Of a stretch of DNA of 64,000 bases, positions 14,801-25,984 are shown in pieces (the stretch's first letter is position 1; the number at the start of each line of letters is the position of its first letter). A program made the translations under genes and the position numbers. Source of the DNA: Phoebastria nigripes (taxonomy: Eukaryota > Chordata > Aves > Procellariiformes > Diomedeidae); contig JAYKAV010002031.1 in the NCBI GenBank assembly GCA_035582835.1, positions 504,007 to 568,006 of the forward strand, written 5' to 3'. The notes under the pieces were generated by a model. That model made no database searches, was not told where the DNA came from, and worked only from the letters and a program-made list of their open reading frames with translations.

Positions 14801-17800
14801 AATACTGTATGCCAGGTTTCCTAAGCAATTCCTGAAGCCTCATTCTCATTTCTTCCTCAGTCCCACCCTTTTCTCCACATAGCAAGGGAAGTGCTTAGCC
14901 TCTTTTGGGTTATGATTCATATTTAAATTATTACATATTGCAATAATGTTTTATTTCTTTTTTCTAAATATAACGGCTCCTTGAAGCCATAGTCAAAATA
15001 TATCTCATGACTGGTCTAAAGCATTCTCCACAAAAGCTAAGTGTGGTCTCTTACGGTCTCTCACAACTTCCTACTACTTCTTCATTTTGCCATCAAGTTC
15101 ATTAATGATTCAACAATGATTTCTGTGGCACTCCTTGAATTGCATCCTCTCCCCTCTTTCCTTCTTCAAAATTTCTCATTCTATGCAAATTTTAGAGACT
15201 ATGCATTTCCCCCTCCTTGACACCTTTGATGTCGTGGACAATGGAAAAAATCCTTTATGGAAGGTTTGTCACCACTTGTATTTCATAGCTTGATCTTCTC
15301 CTGTTTCCTTTTGTTCCATGAATTCCTCTTTCCATAGATCTTTCTTATGTCAGACCCTTTTGATTTGAGATCTTGGCAAATCATTCAAACTCCAAGCTGG
15401 TATCTTCTCTTCCTGCCTCCTCTCCCACCCCCACCCCAATTCTGTGCTAACAGTAACAGCAGAATAAAGCAACTAGGTAACACACTAATGTTAAGAATAT
15501 AATTAAAAGCCATTAAGAGGTTTTGGTTGGCTTTCTTCCCAGTTTTTAACAGTAAATTAGTACCTTTTAATTATGAAAATAATATATTGCTTGTTTTTAA
15601 GAGAAGTGCTTAGCTAAAATAAAACCATAGCCACAAGGATATTAACACAACAATTTGATTATGCACAACATATTTGTTATTCACAAAATTGTCATACCAT
15701 AAAAAATGCAGTGGATGAATAATACAAGAAATTCTAATATCTTCTGTATGGTAACACAGGTACTAAGAATTATTTATCATTATATATAATGAAAGTGTAA
15801 TATATTACACATCTTTATTTTTCTTTCTAAAGATTTTTTTTTCTGTGAACTGTTGGAAAACTGACTCAGACTAGAAAATAAAGACCAGCATCATATTAAG
15901 ATGAAAGCACAGAACCTTCTTAGTTGTATTAATACTTATCATCTTACGACAGTGCTTTGAAAATTCAATTTTGGCAGAGCTCTCTGACTACTTCGATACC
16001 AATAAATAAAACAGGTCAGGGAAGAGGATTAAGCCCTCACCGGCAAAGACTCGTACTGTTGAATTCCTAGCATGCCCCTGGCAGAGTTTTGACCTTAACA
16101 AATTAGCACCTTCCCAGACAGTGCATGAGCGCAAGACCAGCCACAGCCCATATTGGGGACCACTCCCAATATGCAGTTTGGATGCTGCCATCCTGTTTTG
16201 AGAAGGAAGTCAAATTAAACACATGACATGATCTGTGCCACTCCCGTTGGTCTCAGAGAATGGCCTAATTTTCCTTCTTGGAAAGACAGTCTGTTGCTGT
16301 ATGTAAGATACATGCACAGACCAAGAGATCACCAGGAGAGTTTACAACTTACAGAAACCTCAGAATTAATTAGAAAGGAAAGGCATAACCCTCCATTTTA
16401 ATGATGTCCTAATTTCTGGTCCAATGTTTCAATGGCAGAACCATCTTCTTTGACTTATCTAATACTTGCTTGCAACTCTGCCAATGTACAAGATTTTCAA
16501 ATTTCCNTTTGACTCAGGCTTTTATATTTTTTATGTATATCTACATGCCTATACACACACATATGCATATATTTCCTTTATATGTAATATGTTTGTGCTT
16601 GATCCTACCAAGCATGAATCAAAAAAACAGTCCATGAAATCAAGGTCATTGCAAAACATCATTGAAATAAATAGAGGTACAATACCTCGAACTAAATCTC
16701 ATACTTGGTGTGCAGTAGATTCAGCTGCAAGGGTTTGATTTTGATTTCTCTGTTACTGAAATACAAATAAAACAAAGTGCTGGAAATAACTTCATCTCAT
16801 TTGATTGTATCTGTCATTAATACATTATTTAACATTTAACATTTTTCAACATTAATGAGGACATCTTAGCTAAAAAAGACAGGGAATACATAATCAGAAG
16901 GCTCAACAGCTCCCCTCATCTGAGATGAGCTGTAATTAAAGAATGTTTTATATTAAATTGAACTAAATTTAAAGAGCAATATTCTGTTGCCAAGACTTTA
17001 ATATACAAGGGATGGCTCTGAATTTGCAATCAGCCATTACCTTCCATATCTGCACAAGGAGAAGCTCAGACATTAAGATCTATTTGATCTATTTTTGTAG
17101 GAAATTATTAAAATATGAATTTCCCTGGTTTTTAGTCCACTCTAGGATGTACCATTCTTTAGATATGGCCCAGTTATTACCATGCCCGCCTCACAGCATT
17201 CCTTTATATGTAATTTTTTAAGGTCACCAACCTTATATCATAGAATTATTTTAACGTGTGGTATTATTGTGGAAATTTTGCTAGGAAAAATAACCATAAT
17301 AGGACTGCCTTCCTCTATAGCAGCAGAGGGAAATACATTTAGCAGAAGCCATGACTTCTAAACAGAAATGCATAGCAATGGACATTTAACAAAACTAATC
17401 ATTAATTATTTAACAACACAGGACTATCAAACTGAGTATGTAAATTTACACTATACTAATAGAGAATTATCAAGGTTTCAAATTTAGCAATACTATAAAA
17501 AAACAAAGTTATGAAAATAACTGATTTTTTGGTTCACTGGCTAAAGCAAAGAGAAAAAAAGCTGTTTTTCAGAATCAGTCTGATGATAAAAACAAATTAT
17601 TTTGAGGTTAATCAAAACATTTAATTCTGTTCAAAGTGTTTCTTTTTCTTGTGTTTAAGTCACTATTAAGCTTTGCAATTTTTCAAGTAGTATGTCATTC
17701 CAAAACCAATAAATACTGAAACATTTTGACACATCTTAGCTAGGGTTTCTTCCCACACACACTCTGAAGAAAACTATTCATAACATTCAACCCCAAACCA

Positions 17801-19384
17801 TAAATAACTGTGAATCTTACAAAACTGTGGCAATTCAAAGAATCTGGGAAATTCCTGATAGGGCTGGAAAGTTAAATGGTGACATGGGTTTATTAACAGT
17901 GGAGAGCTTCAGAGAGAAACTTCTAAATTGAAGGAAGTAGAGACATTTTTAGGAGCAGTGACATGTGCCCATGTCTCCCACTACCAGGTGGTACCTTAAC
18001 CACTAAACTATAATTTATGCTTCTTTGCTACATAAGTCTTAATTTTTTTTTCCAAAAAGTAGCTCATCTTTATAGAAAAACTAACTTTCTTAGAACTTTT
18101 TCCTGGGAAGCTGTTGGTTCAATTCCCTTTAGTCAAGAGAAAGAACTAAATCTAGGATTCTTGGTTTTTTATTAGATGTTTGGTGCTGTACTAAAGTATA
18201 TTTTCAGTATCAGCAGTAGCAGGATGCACTATACATACTCAGAAGATGCAAGTCAGTAATTCAAATAACACTTGCATACTGTTTTTAAGTAGCTGGCATT
18301 ACAGAACAGCACTTTGTTGGAATCCTGCACAATCTTTTCATGCAGGATATTTTCAGACAAAAACTGTTATTAAGAAAGCCTCAGAAATTATGCTAGCTTT
18401 CATCAGTTGAGAGCTTCACTTATATAGCTAGTTTATCTTGCATGATGTAATAATAACAGCCTTAAATTAAGTCAGAAGCAGGTTAAAGTGAAATATCAGG
18501 CTGTACATGGAATATTGACAGAATATATTTATTGCCACAGACTGGAAGTCTAGACAGCAGTAAAGATAGATTAAAATAGTACCTCTCTCTAGGAATAAAA
18601 ATAACAATGTGGTCATAAAACCTATGCAAGCATAGGAACGAGTTACAGAAGGTAGCAACCAATGAATTTCACAGGAACTGCAAAAAAGAACAAGATTTCA
18701 AACCATTATAATCACTAAAAGTAACAAAATAAAGAAATCCAACTATATTCTCTTCTCAAGCAAAATTGCCACTTAAATCAGTGGAAACTTTCTCTAGGGA
18801 AAAACTTGAAGTACTGGAAGAAATTGAGTACATGTTTTTGAAAAAATCGTTGAGAAAGCAAGAAGAAATTATTTGGTATTTTCAAGGTACCAACAAAATC
18901 CTTACACAGAATTGTTTTGAAAGCTTCAAATTACTTTACCTTTTTTTTTTTCCTCTTTGCACAGTTTGCATAAGGACTTAGCAAAATGAAGGCCATAATG
19001 ACTAATTAATTGAAGATGGAAGAATAAAAACAGGCCTCAAAAACCTTTTATTCCCCAGTCTAAATAGTATTTTAAAATAAGGAGTCACATCTGAATTCAA
19101 GTGTTGTTAAGTTAAAGTGAGGACATTTCCCTGAAGCAGAGCTTTAAAATAAATTTGGCCCTGAAAAAGGATTGTGAAAGTAAATTGAGTATTTCTGTGG
19201 AATCCAGGCTGCTGGTCAGTGCTGAGACACTTCTCCAGCTCTACACCCAAGCCAGCCCCATGGCTCAGTAGCCTCACATAACCCATCTCATCATTACTAG
19301 GCAGAGGCAAAGTAAAGGTTTCCATCCATCTTTTGAGGAAAGTGACTGTTATCAAGCTGTGCCAGAAGTAGAAAACTAACTATA
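5826..19384. other. No gene seen; long AT-rich non-coding stretch
   Basis: No open frame has a recognisable protein domain or a convincing exon structure. Minus-strand frames at 11875-12144 (one hydrophobic segment) and 12619-12801 (coiled-coil-like) sit next to plausible splice signals. They could not be assembled into a consistent gene. Simple A-rich and T-rich tracts recur. Short phrases resembling ancient amniote repeats occur near 13371-13530 but are too degraded to name. Confidence 0.55.
14602..14624. repeat. A-rich (AAAAT)n-like microsatellite
   Basis: About 22 bases of A-rich sequence with T at roughly every fifth position. This is a simple sequence tract with no sign of function. 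Confidence 0.7.
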
Positions 19385-19389
19385 GGCAG
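19385..19389. repeat. Target-site duplication, left copy (GGCAG)
   Basis: GGCAG directly abuts the TGTCGTGG end of the solo LTR. It is repeated exactly after the other LTR end at 19969-19973. A 5-bp duplication is the footprint of retroviral integrase and shows that this LTR is an insertion in its own right. Confidence 0.85.
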
Positions 19390-19501
19390 TGTCGTGGTTT
19401 AACCCCAGCCCGCAACTAAGCACAACAGAGCCGCTCGCTCGCTCCCCCCACGGCAGGATGGGGGAGAGAATTGGAGGGGTAAAAGTGATAAAACTGGTGG
19501 G

Positions 19502-19507
19502 TTTAAT
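19502..19507 (-). terminator. LTR polyadenylation signal ATTAAA
   Basis: The complement reads ATTAAA. It lies downstream of the LTR TATA element in the transcriptional direction, where a retroviral R-region poly(A) signal belongs. The other LTR has the same hexamer at the equivalent place. Confidence 0.5.
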
Positions 19508-19687
19508 AGGTAAGGCAAAAGCCACACGTGCAAGCAGAGCAAAGCAAGGAATTCATTCACTACTTCCCATCGGCGGGCAGGTGTTCGGCCATCTCCAGCA
19601 AAGCAGGGCTCCATCACGCGTAACGGTTACTTGGGAAGACAAACACCATCATTCTGAACGTCCCCCCTTCCTTCTTCTTCCCCCAAC

Positions 19688-19710
19688 TTTATATGCTGAG
19701 CATGACATCA
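19688..19710 (-). promoter_or_regulatory. Core promoter of the solo LTR
   Basis: On the minus strand a palindromic ATF/CRE-like site (complement of TGACATCA, 19703-19710) lies just upstream of a TATA-like CATATAAA (19688-19695). The surrounding block of about 40 bases is nearly identical to the matching block in the 27-kb LTR, although the rest of the two LTRs has diverged. Confidence 0.55.
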
Positions 19711-19968
19711 TATGGTATGGAATATCCCTTTCGCCAGTTGGGGTCAGCTCTCCCAGCTGTGCCCCCTCCCAACTTCTTGTGCACTCCCAGCCTCCTCGCT
19801 GGTGGGGTGGGGTGAGAAGCAGAAAAGGCCTTGACTCTGTGTAAGCACTGCTCAGCAATAACGGGAACATCCCTGTATTATCAACACTGTTTTCAGCACA
19901 ATCCAAACCATAGTCCCATACTAGCTACTATGAAGAAAATTAACTCTACCCCAGCCAAAACCAGCACA

Positions 19969-19973
19969 GGCAG
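19969..19973. repeat. Target-site duplication, right copy (GGCAG)
   Basis: Exact repeat of the five bases at 19385-19389, directly after the CAGCACA end of the solo LTR. Confidence 0.85.
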
Positions 19974-21294
19974 TTACATATTCACCCCTACTTTAAGCCA
20001 CTCCCCCAGCTAGGCCTGCAGCAGGAGATCCCATCTCATCCCCAGACTAGCCAGCTGTGCTTCTTTCAGTCTCCATGCTGGAAATTTCAAGTTTTTAAGC
20101 TGCACAGACTATAAAATGCAAAATGTTTGCCATACATGGCTAAGGGAGTGTACAGAAAGGGGCATTCTCCGCACTCCTTTTATTTTCTTGATTCACAGGC
20201 AACTCCAGTGATAACTAACACTGTTATTTAGATTCTGTCCTAAAGAGTACAATTATTTACATTGCTCTTTATCCACTCACTCCAACAACTGTCATGGCAG
20301 AATTCCCACTTTAATACAGACAGACAATGGCCCTGCATGTTGTCTCTCTTTTTCCTTTATGGCTTGACCTTCAAGAGAATCACTAGGGTCTTAAGACTGC
20401 AAAAGGACAGGCCAGCACAATAATTTGTTGTTAATAATTTTGTTCCAAATTCCTATTCTTGACACAAAGCAGCAAAATGAAATCTAGATGCCTGGCACTA
20501 ATTTTCTATTGAATACCCAGGAAACCTAACAAAGAAAAATGTAATTCTCTGATATCTAGCTGACGCCTCCATATGTCTTCTGCAAGATTGAACCATTGCC
20601 ACAAACCTAAACCTAAATCCAAAGCTAAATAACTGCAACCAATAATAAGTTCAAGCAATGAAAGGGGGCTATTGCCTCTCGATTCAACATGTATAGATAT
20701 GAAAATAGGGGATTTATGTTTACGCGTATATTAAAAAAAAAGCAAAAGAGAAAATCCTGCAAAGAGTAAAACAAGGTGGTTAGGATATGCAATGCAGAGA
20801 ATCCACCTCTAACTTGCTGCTACTCGTAGCCTAACCTCAAAATGAGCTCCAACTTTTATATTACGCGTGACACAATTATGTTGTGTAACTAACCTCTGAA
20901 AAGCATCATAAATATAAAGAGATGAGTAAGGCACACCAGTACTTTAGTAAGGTACATGAAGTGAAAGTTTCAAGAACAGCCACTGCCAAAGAGAATAAAA
21001 AAATTTCAAAGTCATCCCCAAGTCTTCAAGGCATACCTTGAATGAAATGTCCAATGTGCAGCATTTGACTCTTACAGGATCTCAGTGTGATGAAACCATG
21101 ATTCTTAATCTGCTTCAATAAGTCATTTTTTATATTGAAGTCTTTCCTACTTTTCCATTAAAATCCCCATGAAAAACAACTGTAACAGTGTTTACAAACT
21201 CACTTATCTTCAAGCTATTATATGCCTGAGGTTAAACATGTACAAAACATTTACAGGATTAAGGATTTAGAGAACAACTGGATAGCTATAAAAA
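19974..21294. other. Non-coding host DNA between the two ERV insertions
   Basis: About 1.3 kb of AT-rich sequence without retroviral motifs, polypurine tract, envelope-like frame or LTR. It reads like the flanking host DNA, so I take it as the original spacer between two independent insertions and not as proviral sequence. Confidence 0.5.
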
Positions 21295-21707
21295 TTGTAT
21301 CCACCCCTTATTCTATACCATCTACGTCATGCCCAGGTCCTACACTTTCCAATACATTCCAATTAATCACCATCACTTTTCCTGTCTTTTGATACATACA
21401 CACAGATATCATTCCCTTAGTCTATGGGCCATCCCTATAAAATGTCCGTTGAGTTCATTTAGCCCATATCTTTGGGCTCCATCTGTCATAGCAGTCTTTC
21501 AGGGCAGGAGAGATGGTGTCTGGTGTTGGATTGTTGCATGCTGAAGCCAGTTCTGGTTCCATCACCGCTGCACTTTGCTCAGTTTCATCAAAGTTCACTC
21601 TTCATTAATCTGGGTGATTCTTACTGTAATACTGTTGATATGGCATATAGCAACCATAGGAGTGATGACATACAGTATTATATAGCAATTACATCATACA
21701 ATTTGGT
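21295..21707 (-). other. Non-coding 3' region of the provirus
   Basis: Sequence downstream of integrase that I recognise as characteristic of this avian ERV family, but with stops in all minus-strand frames. It would normally lead to the polypurine tract and 3' LTR, both absent here. The left limit is approximate because it was set by eye from the change in sequence character. Confidence 0.45.
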
Positions 21708-22560
21708 TCATTGGCTATTTTCACATAAAATCAAATCCCTTTGGATTTGGACTTCCCCATCCTCCCGTATCACCCACCAAGTGCACCCAGGTCCTTGAGA
21801 AAAAGAAATCCCACGAATGAGTTTACCTTTGCCTGAGGCAGGAATAACCCAGACTGTCTTCCCCAGCATATTTTTTATGTGCACTACAGGGACTTTATCC
21901 CTTTCTACAGTACATAAAAGTTTTGATTGGGCAGGGCCAGCCCAATTTGCAGATCCCCTAGGATCCACTAACCAGGTGGCTTTTGCTAAATGTGTATCCC
22001 AACATTAGAATGTTCCACCACCCATTGCTCTCAGTGTAGTCTTTAACAATCCATTGTATCGTTCGATTTTCCCAGAGGCTGGTGCATGATAGGGGATGTG
22101 ATACACCCACTCAATGCTGTGCTCTTTGGCCCAGGTGTTTATGAGGTTGTTTCGGAAATGAGTCCCATTGTCTGACTCAATTCTTTCTGGGGTGCCATGT
22201 CGCCATAAGACTTGCTTTTCAAGGCCCAGGATAGTGTTCTGGGTGGTGGCATGGGATACGGGATATGCTTCCAGCCATCCGGTGGTTGCTTCCACCATTA
22301 TAAGCACATGGTCCTTGCCTTGGAGGGTTTGTGGGAGTGTGATATAATCAATCTGCCAGGCCTCCCCATATTTATATTTCAACCATCGTCCTCCATACCA
22401 AAGAGGCTTTAACTGCTTGGCTTGCTTGATTGCAGTGCATGTTTCACATTCATAGTGTGCAATAGTGTCCATGGTCAAGTCCACCCCTCGATCTCGAGCC
22501 CATCTATATGTTGCATCTCTTCCTTGANNGCCTGAGGTGTCATGGGCCCACCGAGCTATA
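21708..22560 (-). pseudogene. Endogenous retroviral integrase (broken)
   Basis: Integrase joins viral DNA to host DNA. The frame 22484-22005 begins with a zinc-binding module (HYECETC, a CxxC pair, with candidate histidines just upstream in another frame). It then has the catalytic core: D in WQIDY, D in ESDNG and E in SGKIERYNG, with 35 residues between the last two, which is the DD35E spacing. All three catalytic acids are present. A TAA at 22005 interrupts the frame. The same frame continues through 21968-21708 with a C-terminal domain rich in basic and aromatic residues. A frame change lies upstream near 22550. RNase H lies immediately upstream, as expected in a pol gene. The identification is firm; the protein as a whole is not intact. 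Confidence 0.9.
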
Positions 22561-22599
22561 AATTATTCACCCTTATGTTGCCAGTCCAGATCCACCTGA

Positions 22600-23265
22600 G
22601 CCACTTCAATCTTAACAGCCTGACCACCTGCTGGTTGTTTTGATGTTCTTCAGTGGCCCAACTCTTGGGTATGTGAGCATCTACGTGACATACTTTTACA
22701 ACCAGGTTCTCTACCCGGGCAGCAATATCTTGCCATAACGCGGCAGCCCAGATGGGTTTACCTCTGCACTGCCAGTTCGTTTGCTTCCGTTGCTGAAACC
22801 ATCCCACAAGGCATTTGCCACCATCCATGAGTCTATCTAGAGATAGAGCACTGACTTTTCTCGTTCAGCAATATCCAAAGCCAGCTGGATGGCTTTCACC
22901 TCTGCAAACTGACTCGATTCACCTTCTCCTTCNGCAGTTTCTGCGACTTGTCGTGTAGGACTCCATACAGCAGCNTTCCACCTCCGATGCTTTCCCACAA
23001 NACNACAGGACCCATCAGTGAACAGGGCATATTGCTTCTCGTTTTCTGGTAGTTTATTATACAGTGGGGCCTCCTCAGCACGCGTCACCTCCTCCTCTGG
23101 GGATATTCCNAAATCTTTACCTTCTGGCCAGTTCGTGATCACTTCCAAGATTCCTGGGCAACTGGGGTTTCCTATTCGAGCCCATTGTGTGATCCACTTA
23201 CTCCATGTAGCATCGGTTGCATGATGTGTAGAGGGGACCCTCCCTTTGAACATCCAGCCCGGCAC
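22600..23265 (-). pseudogene. Endogenous retroviral RNase H (frameshifted)
   Basis: RNase H degrades the RNA strand of the RNA-DNA hybrid during reverse transcription. The frame 23265-22837 contains the first catalytic aspartate in the motif LFTDGSC and a stretch (EVKAIQLAL) carrying the expected second acid. A frameshift near 22835 moves the rest into the frame 22828-22556. There the closing histidine-aspartate motif appears as HVDAH. A TGA near 23270 separates it from the reverse transcriptase in the same frame. Several Ns fall inside the domain, so some apparent damage could be sequencing uncertainty. Confidence 0.85.
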
Positions 23266-23271
23266 CGGCAG

Positions 23272-24384
23272 TCAGGGTGCCAGTGCCAGGAGCTGTGCTT
23301 CAGTACCAACCACTTCCAAAGCAGCTCGAACCCCTTCATATACTGCCAATATCTCCTTTTCAGTTGGAGCATAGCGGGCCTCAGATCCTCTGTATCCCCG
23401 ATTCCAAAACCCCAGGGGTCGACCTCGAGTCTCTCCTGGTGCTTTCTGCCAGAGGCTCCAGGAAGGGCCAATCTCCCCAGCTGTGGTGTAGAGCACAGTT
23501 TTTACATCTTGTCCTGCCTGGACTGGCCCAAGGGCTACTGCATGAACTATCATCTCCTGTTTAATTTGTTCAAAGGCTTGTCGCTGCTCAGGGCCCCACT
23601 TGAAATTATTCTTCTTCTGGGTCACTTGATAAAGAGGACTTACGATCAGACTGTAATTTGGAACATGCATTCTCCAAAAACCCACAACACCTAAGAAAGC
23701 TTGTGTTTCCTTTTTGCTAGCTGGTGGGGACATGGCTGTTATTTTATTGATCACATCCATTGGGATCTGGCAACGTCCATCTTGCCATTTTATTCCTAAA
23801 AACTGCATGTCCTGTGCGGGTCCCTTGACCTTACTTTGTTTTATGGCAAAACCGGCCTTCAGAAGGATTTGGACTATTTTCTTCCCTTTCTCAAAAACTT
23901 CTTCTGCTGTGTTGCCCCATACGATGATGTCATCAGTGTATTGCAGGTGTTCCAGAGCCTCACCCTGTTCCAGTGCAGTCTGGATCAGTCCATGGCAAAT
24001 GGTAGGGCTGTGTTTCCACCCCTGGGGCAGTTGATTCCAGGTGTACTGGACACCCCTCCATGTGAAAGCGAACAGTGGCCTGCACTCCGCTGCCAAAGGG
24101 ATTGAGAAGAATGCATTAACAATATAAATTATAGCATGCCACTTGACTGCCTTTGACTCCAGCTCGTATTGAAGTTCGAGCATGTCCGGCACGGCAGCAC
24201 TCAGTGGCAGCATGACTTCATTCAGGCCATGATAGTCTACTGTTAGTCTCCACTCTCCATTAGACTTTCGCACTGGCCATATGGGACTGTTAAAGGGTNA
24301 GTGAGTCTTGCTGATCACTCCCTGGCTCTCCAGTCAGCAAATCAGCTTATGGATGGGAATCAGGGAGTCTTGGTTGGTACGATA
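23272..24384 (-). pseudogene. Endogenous retroviral reverse transcriptase (broken)
   Basis: Reverse transcriptase copies the viral RNA into DNA. The main frame, 24318-23272 (348 codons), holds the ordered polymerase motifs: a WPVRKSNGEWRLTVDY region, the LPQG turn before the catalytic core, and the active-site box YTDD. YTDD keeps both aspartates but has T where YVDD or YMDD is more usual. The connection domain follows. It is in the same frame as the protease, but two stops (TAA near 24386 and TGA near 24335) and an N at about 24299 lie between them. A third stop near 23270 cuts it from RNase H. This is the longest open frame in the window. Confidence 0.92.
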
Positions 24385-24387
24385 TTG

Positions 24388-24852
24388 TTACCAGTGCACC
24401 GTTGTGGTGGCAATCAGCACCCGTTGTTCTTCGACCCTCAGCAACCCCACAACAGAAAGGTCCTTTGAGAGACCAGGCAAGGTGGACAGCTGTTTAATTT
24501 CCTCCATCTCCAAGGCAGCTATACCAAAAGCCCACCAGTACCCTTTTGGGTCCTTGAAATACCCTCTCCTGAGGTAGTCTATGCCAAGGATGCACGGAGA
24601 CCCTGGGCCAGTCACAATGGGGTGCTTTTGCCACTCATTCCCAGTTAGGCTCACTTCGGCCTCCAATACAGTCAGCTCTTGGGATCCTGCTGTCACTCCA
24701 GAAATACAGATGGGTTCTGCCTCTTTATATCTTGATGGCATTAGGGTACACTGTGCNCNGGTGTCCACTAGAGCCTTATACTTCTGTGGGTCTGATGTGC
24801 CAGGCCATCGAATCCACACAGTCCAGTAAACCCAGTTGTCCCTTTCCTCCAC
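24388..24852 (-). pseudogene. Endogenous retroviral aspartic protease
   Basis: The protease matures Gag and Pol by cleaving the polyprotein and works as a dimer. The frame shows the active-site signature LVDTxAQCTLMPSRY, with an N-containing codon where the glycine of DTG/DTGA should be. It also shows a second conserved segment (ILGIDYLRRG) resembling the ILGxD/LLGRD box of retropepsins. It follows directly on the end of gag and shares its frame with the reverse transcriptase, ending at a TAA near 24386. The protease label is confident; whether the glycine is really present cannot be told because of the N. Confidence 0.85.
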
Positions 24853-24869
24853 CTGGCCAGAGGCAGGGC

Positions 24870-25984
24870 CCTTCTAGTCCTGGTCATAGTATTCATTACT
24901 CACTTCTTGTAAGTATGAATCAAAAGTCCCTTTATTAAGAGCGGAAGCGAAATCAGCCCTTCTGCACTGTCTGGGGAACAGCTCACTGGAAACTGGAGCA
25001 GCAATTTTCCTGGAATAACCCTCTTTTGTGACTGTTTTTCCTTGCAACTCACATACAAGCCTCTAGGGTCAAGGTAGATTTTCCATCCCACTTCGTCATG
25101 TCCTCTCCGTGGTCACATAGGCAAAACCACAGGGTGGCCCGTGGTGTATACCCACTGTACCCTCTCTCTTGAGCAGAGGAACGCTTACTCCTAATGGTTG
25201 AGATACTGGTTCATACAGGTGGGGAGCAGGACATATCCTCTTAGAATTGCTGGCACTCCTTTGACAGTTTCTCAGCTAGCATGTCTGGCAGTTTCTCCAC
25301 AGCCAAGATGCAGGCCCGTAGTGAGGAAAAGAGACTTTCTTTGTATTGCCGGAGTTGGCCAGCCAATTCATGTACNGTTTGTCCCTCTCCATCTTTCCAG
25401 GTCATTACTGCCAATGAGTTGGCATACGACAATGGTGCGCTCCGTACAAACTTCCACCACATGGGTCATGTGCACTGGACTTCATCTGGATCTTTGGATA
25501 ACTGCTTGTTGTCCAAGTCATCATAAACCACCTCCAGCATGGGTAATTCCCTCAGGTACTGGATACCTCTCTCCATGGTCATCCACTTGCCTGGGTGACA
25601 TATAACACCTTCCTTGAAGGGATACCTTTCCTTCACACCTGACAGGAGTTGCCTCCAGAGGCTGAGGACTCGTGCCCCTTNNCCNATCNCTTNGTCAATG
25701 CCCCNNTCCCTAGAAAGGGATCCCAGCTGCTTGGCTTCCTTACCCTCTAATTCCAGGCTACTGGCCCCATTATCCCAGCATCNGAGCAGCCTTGTGACAA
25801 TGTGCTCGCCTGGACAATGGCTGAAATCCTTTCACATATCTTGCAGCTCACTCAGCGATAGAGATCGGGTGGTTACCGTCTCATTTATGAGTTCTTCCTC
25901 TCCCTCNGAGGAAAAGGAGGAACCCTCCCACCGAGTTCTTCCTCAGGGGGAAGCGGGGAATTCTTCCTCTTCNTCCTCCTGTTC
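24870..25984 (-). pseudogene. Endogenous retroviral gag, capsid to C-terminal part (fragmented)
   Basis: Gag forms the viral core. The minus strand carries capsid-like segments that change frame: an acidic, proline-rich part at about 25985-25885, a stretch with KEGVICHPGKW and YLRELPMLEVVYDD at about 25640-25500, and an uninterrupted frame at 25462-25241 (MWWKFVRSAPLSYANSL onwards). A C-terminal stretch runs into the protease. I see no clear CCHC zinc knuckle of the usual nucleocapsid type. At least eleven Ns lie in 25.3-26.0 kb, so the real number of frameshifts is uncertain. Identification is by position and by capsid-like composition. Confidence 0.7.

Larger units (their letters stand above)
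19390..19968 (-). mobile_element. Solo LTR of an avian endogenous retrovirus
   Basis: A 579-bp LTR on the minus strand. Its 5' end reads TGTGCTGG (complement of 19961-19968) and its 3' end CCACGACA (complement of 19390-19397), giving the TG...CA termini of a retroviral LTR. Perfect GGCAG duplications flank it. There is no primer-binding site or polypurine tract next to it, so it is a solo LTR left by recombination between the two LTRs of a former provirus. Inside are a TATA-like element (19688-19695), an ATF/CRE-like site (19703-19710) and an ATTAAA polyadenylation signal (complement of 19502-19507). Its R/U5 half differs clearly from the LTR at 26786-27346, so it belongs to a different subfamily. 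Naming the family would need a repeat-library search. Confidence 0.9.

Noticed and set aside
18060..18135. tRNA gene or tRNA-derived SINE (GTAGCTCA followed by GGTTCAATTCC)
   Set aside because: The A-box-like and B-box-like words are present, but the T-stem, anticodon stem and acceptor stem do not pair. This is chance or an unrecognisable relic.
19974..21294. Envelope gene of the provirus
   Set aside because: No long frame, signal peptide, furin-like site or transmembrane segment on the minus strand. The sequence resembles flanking host DNA.
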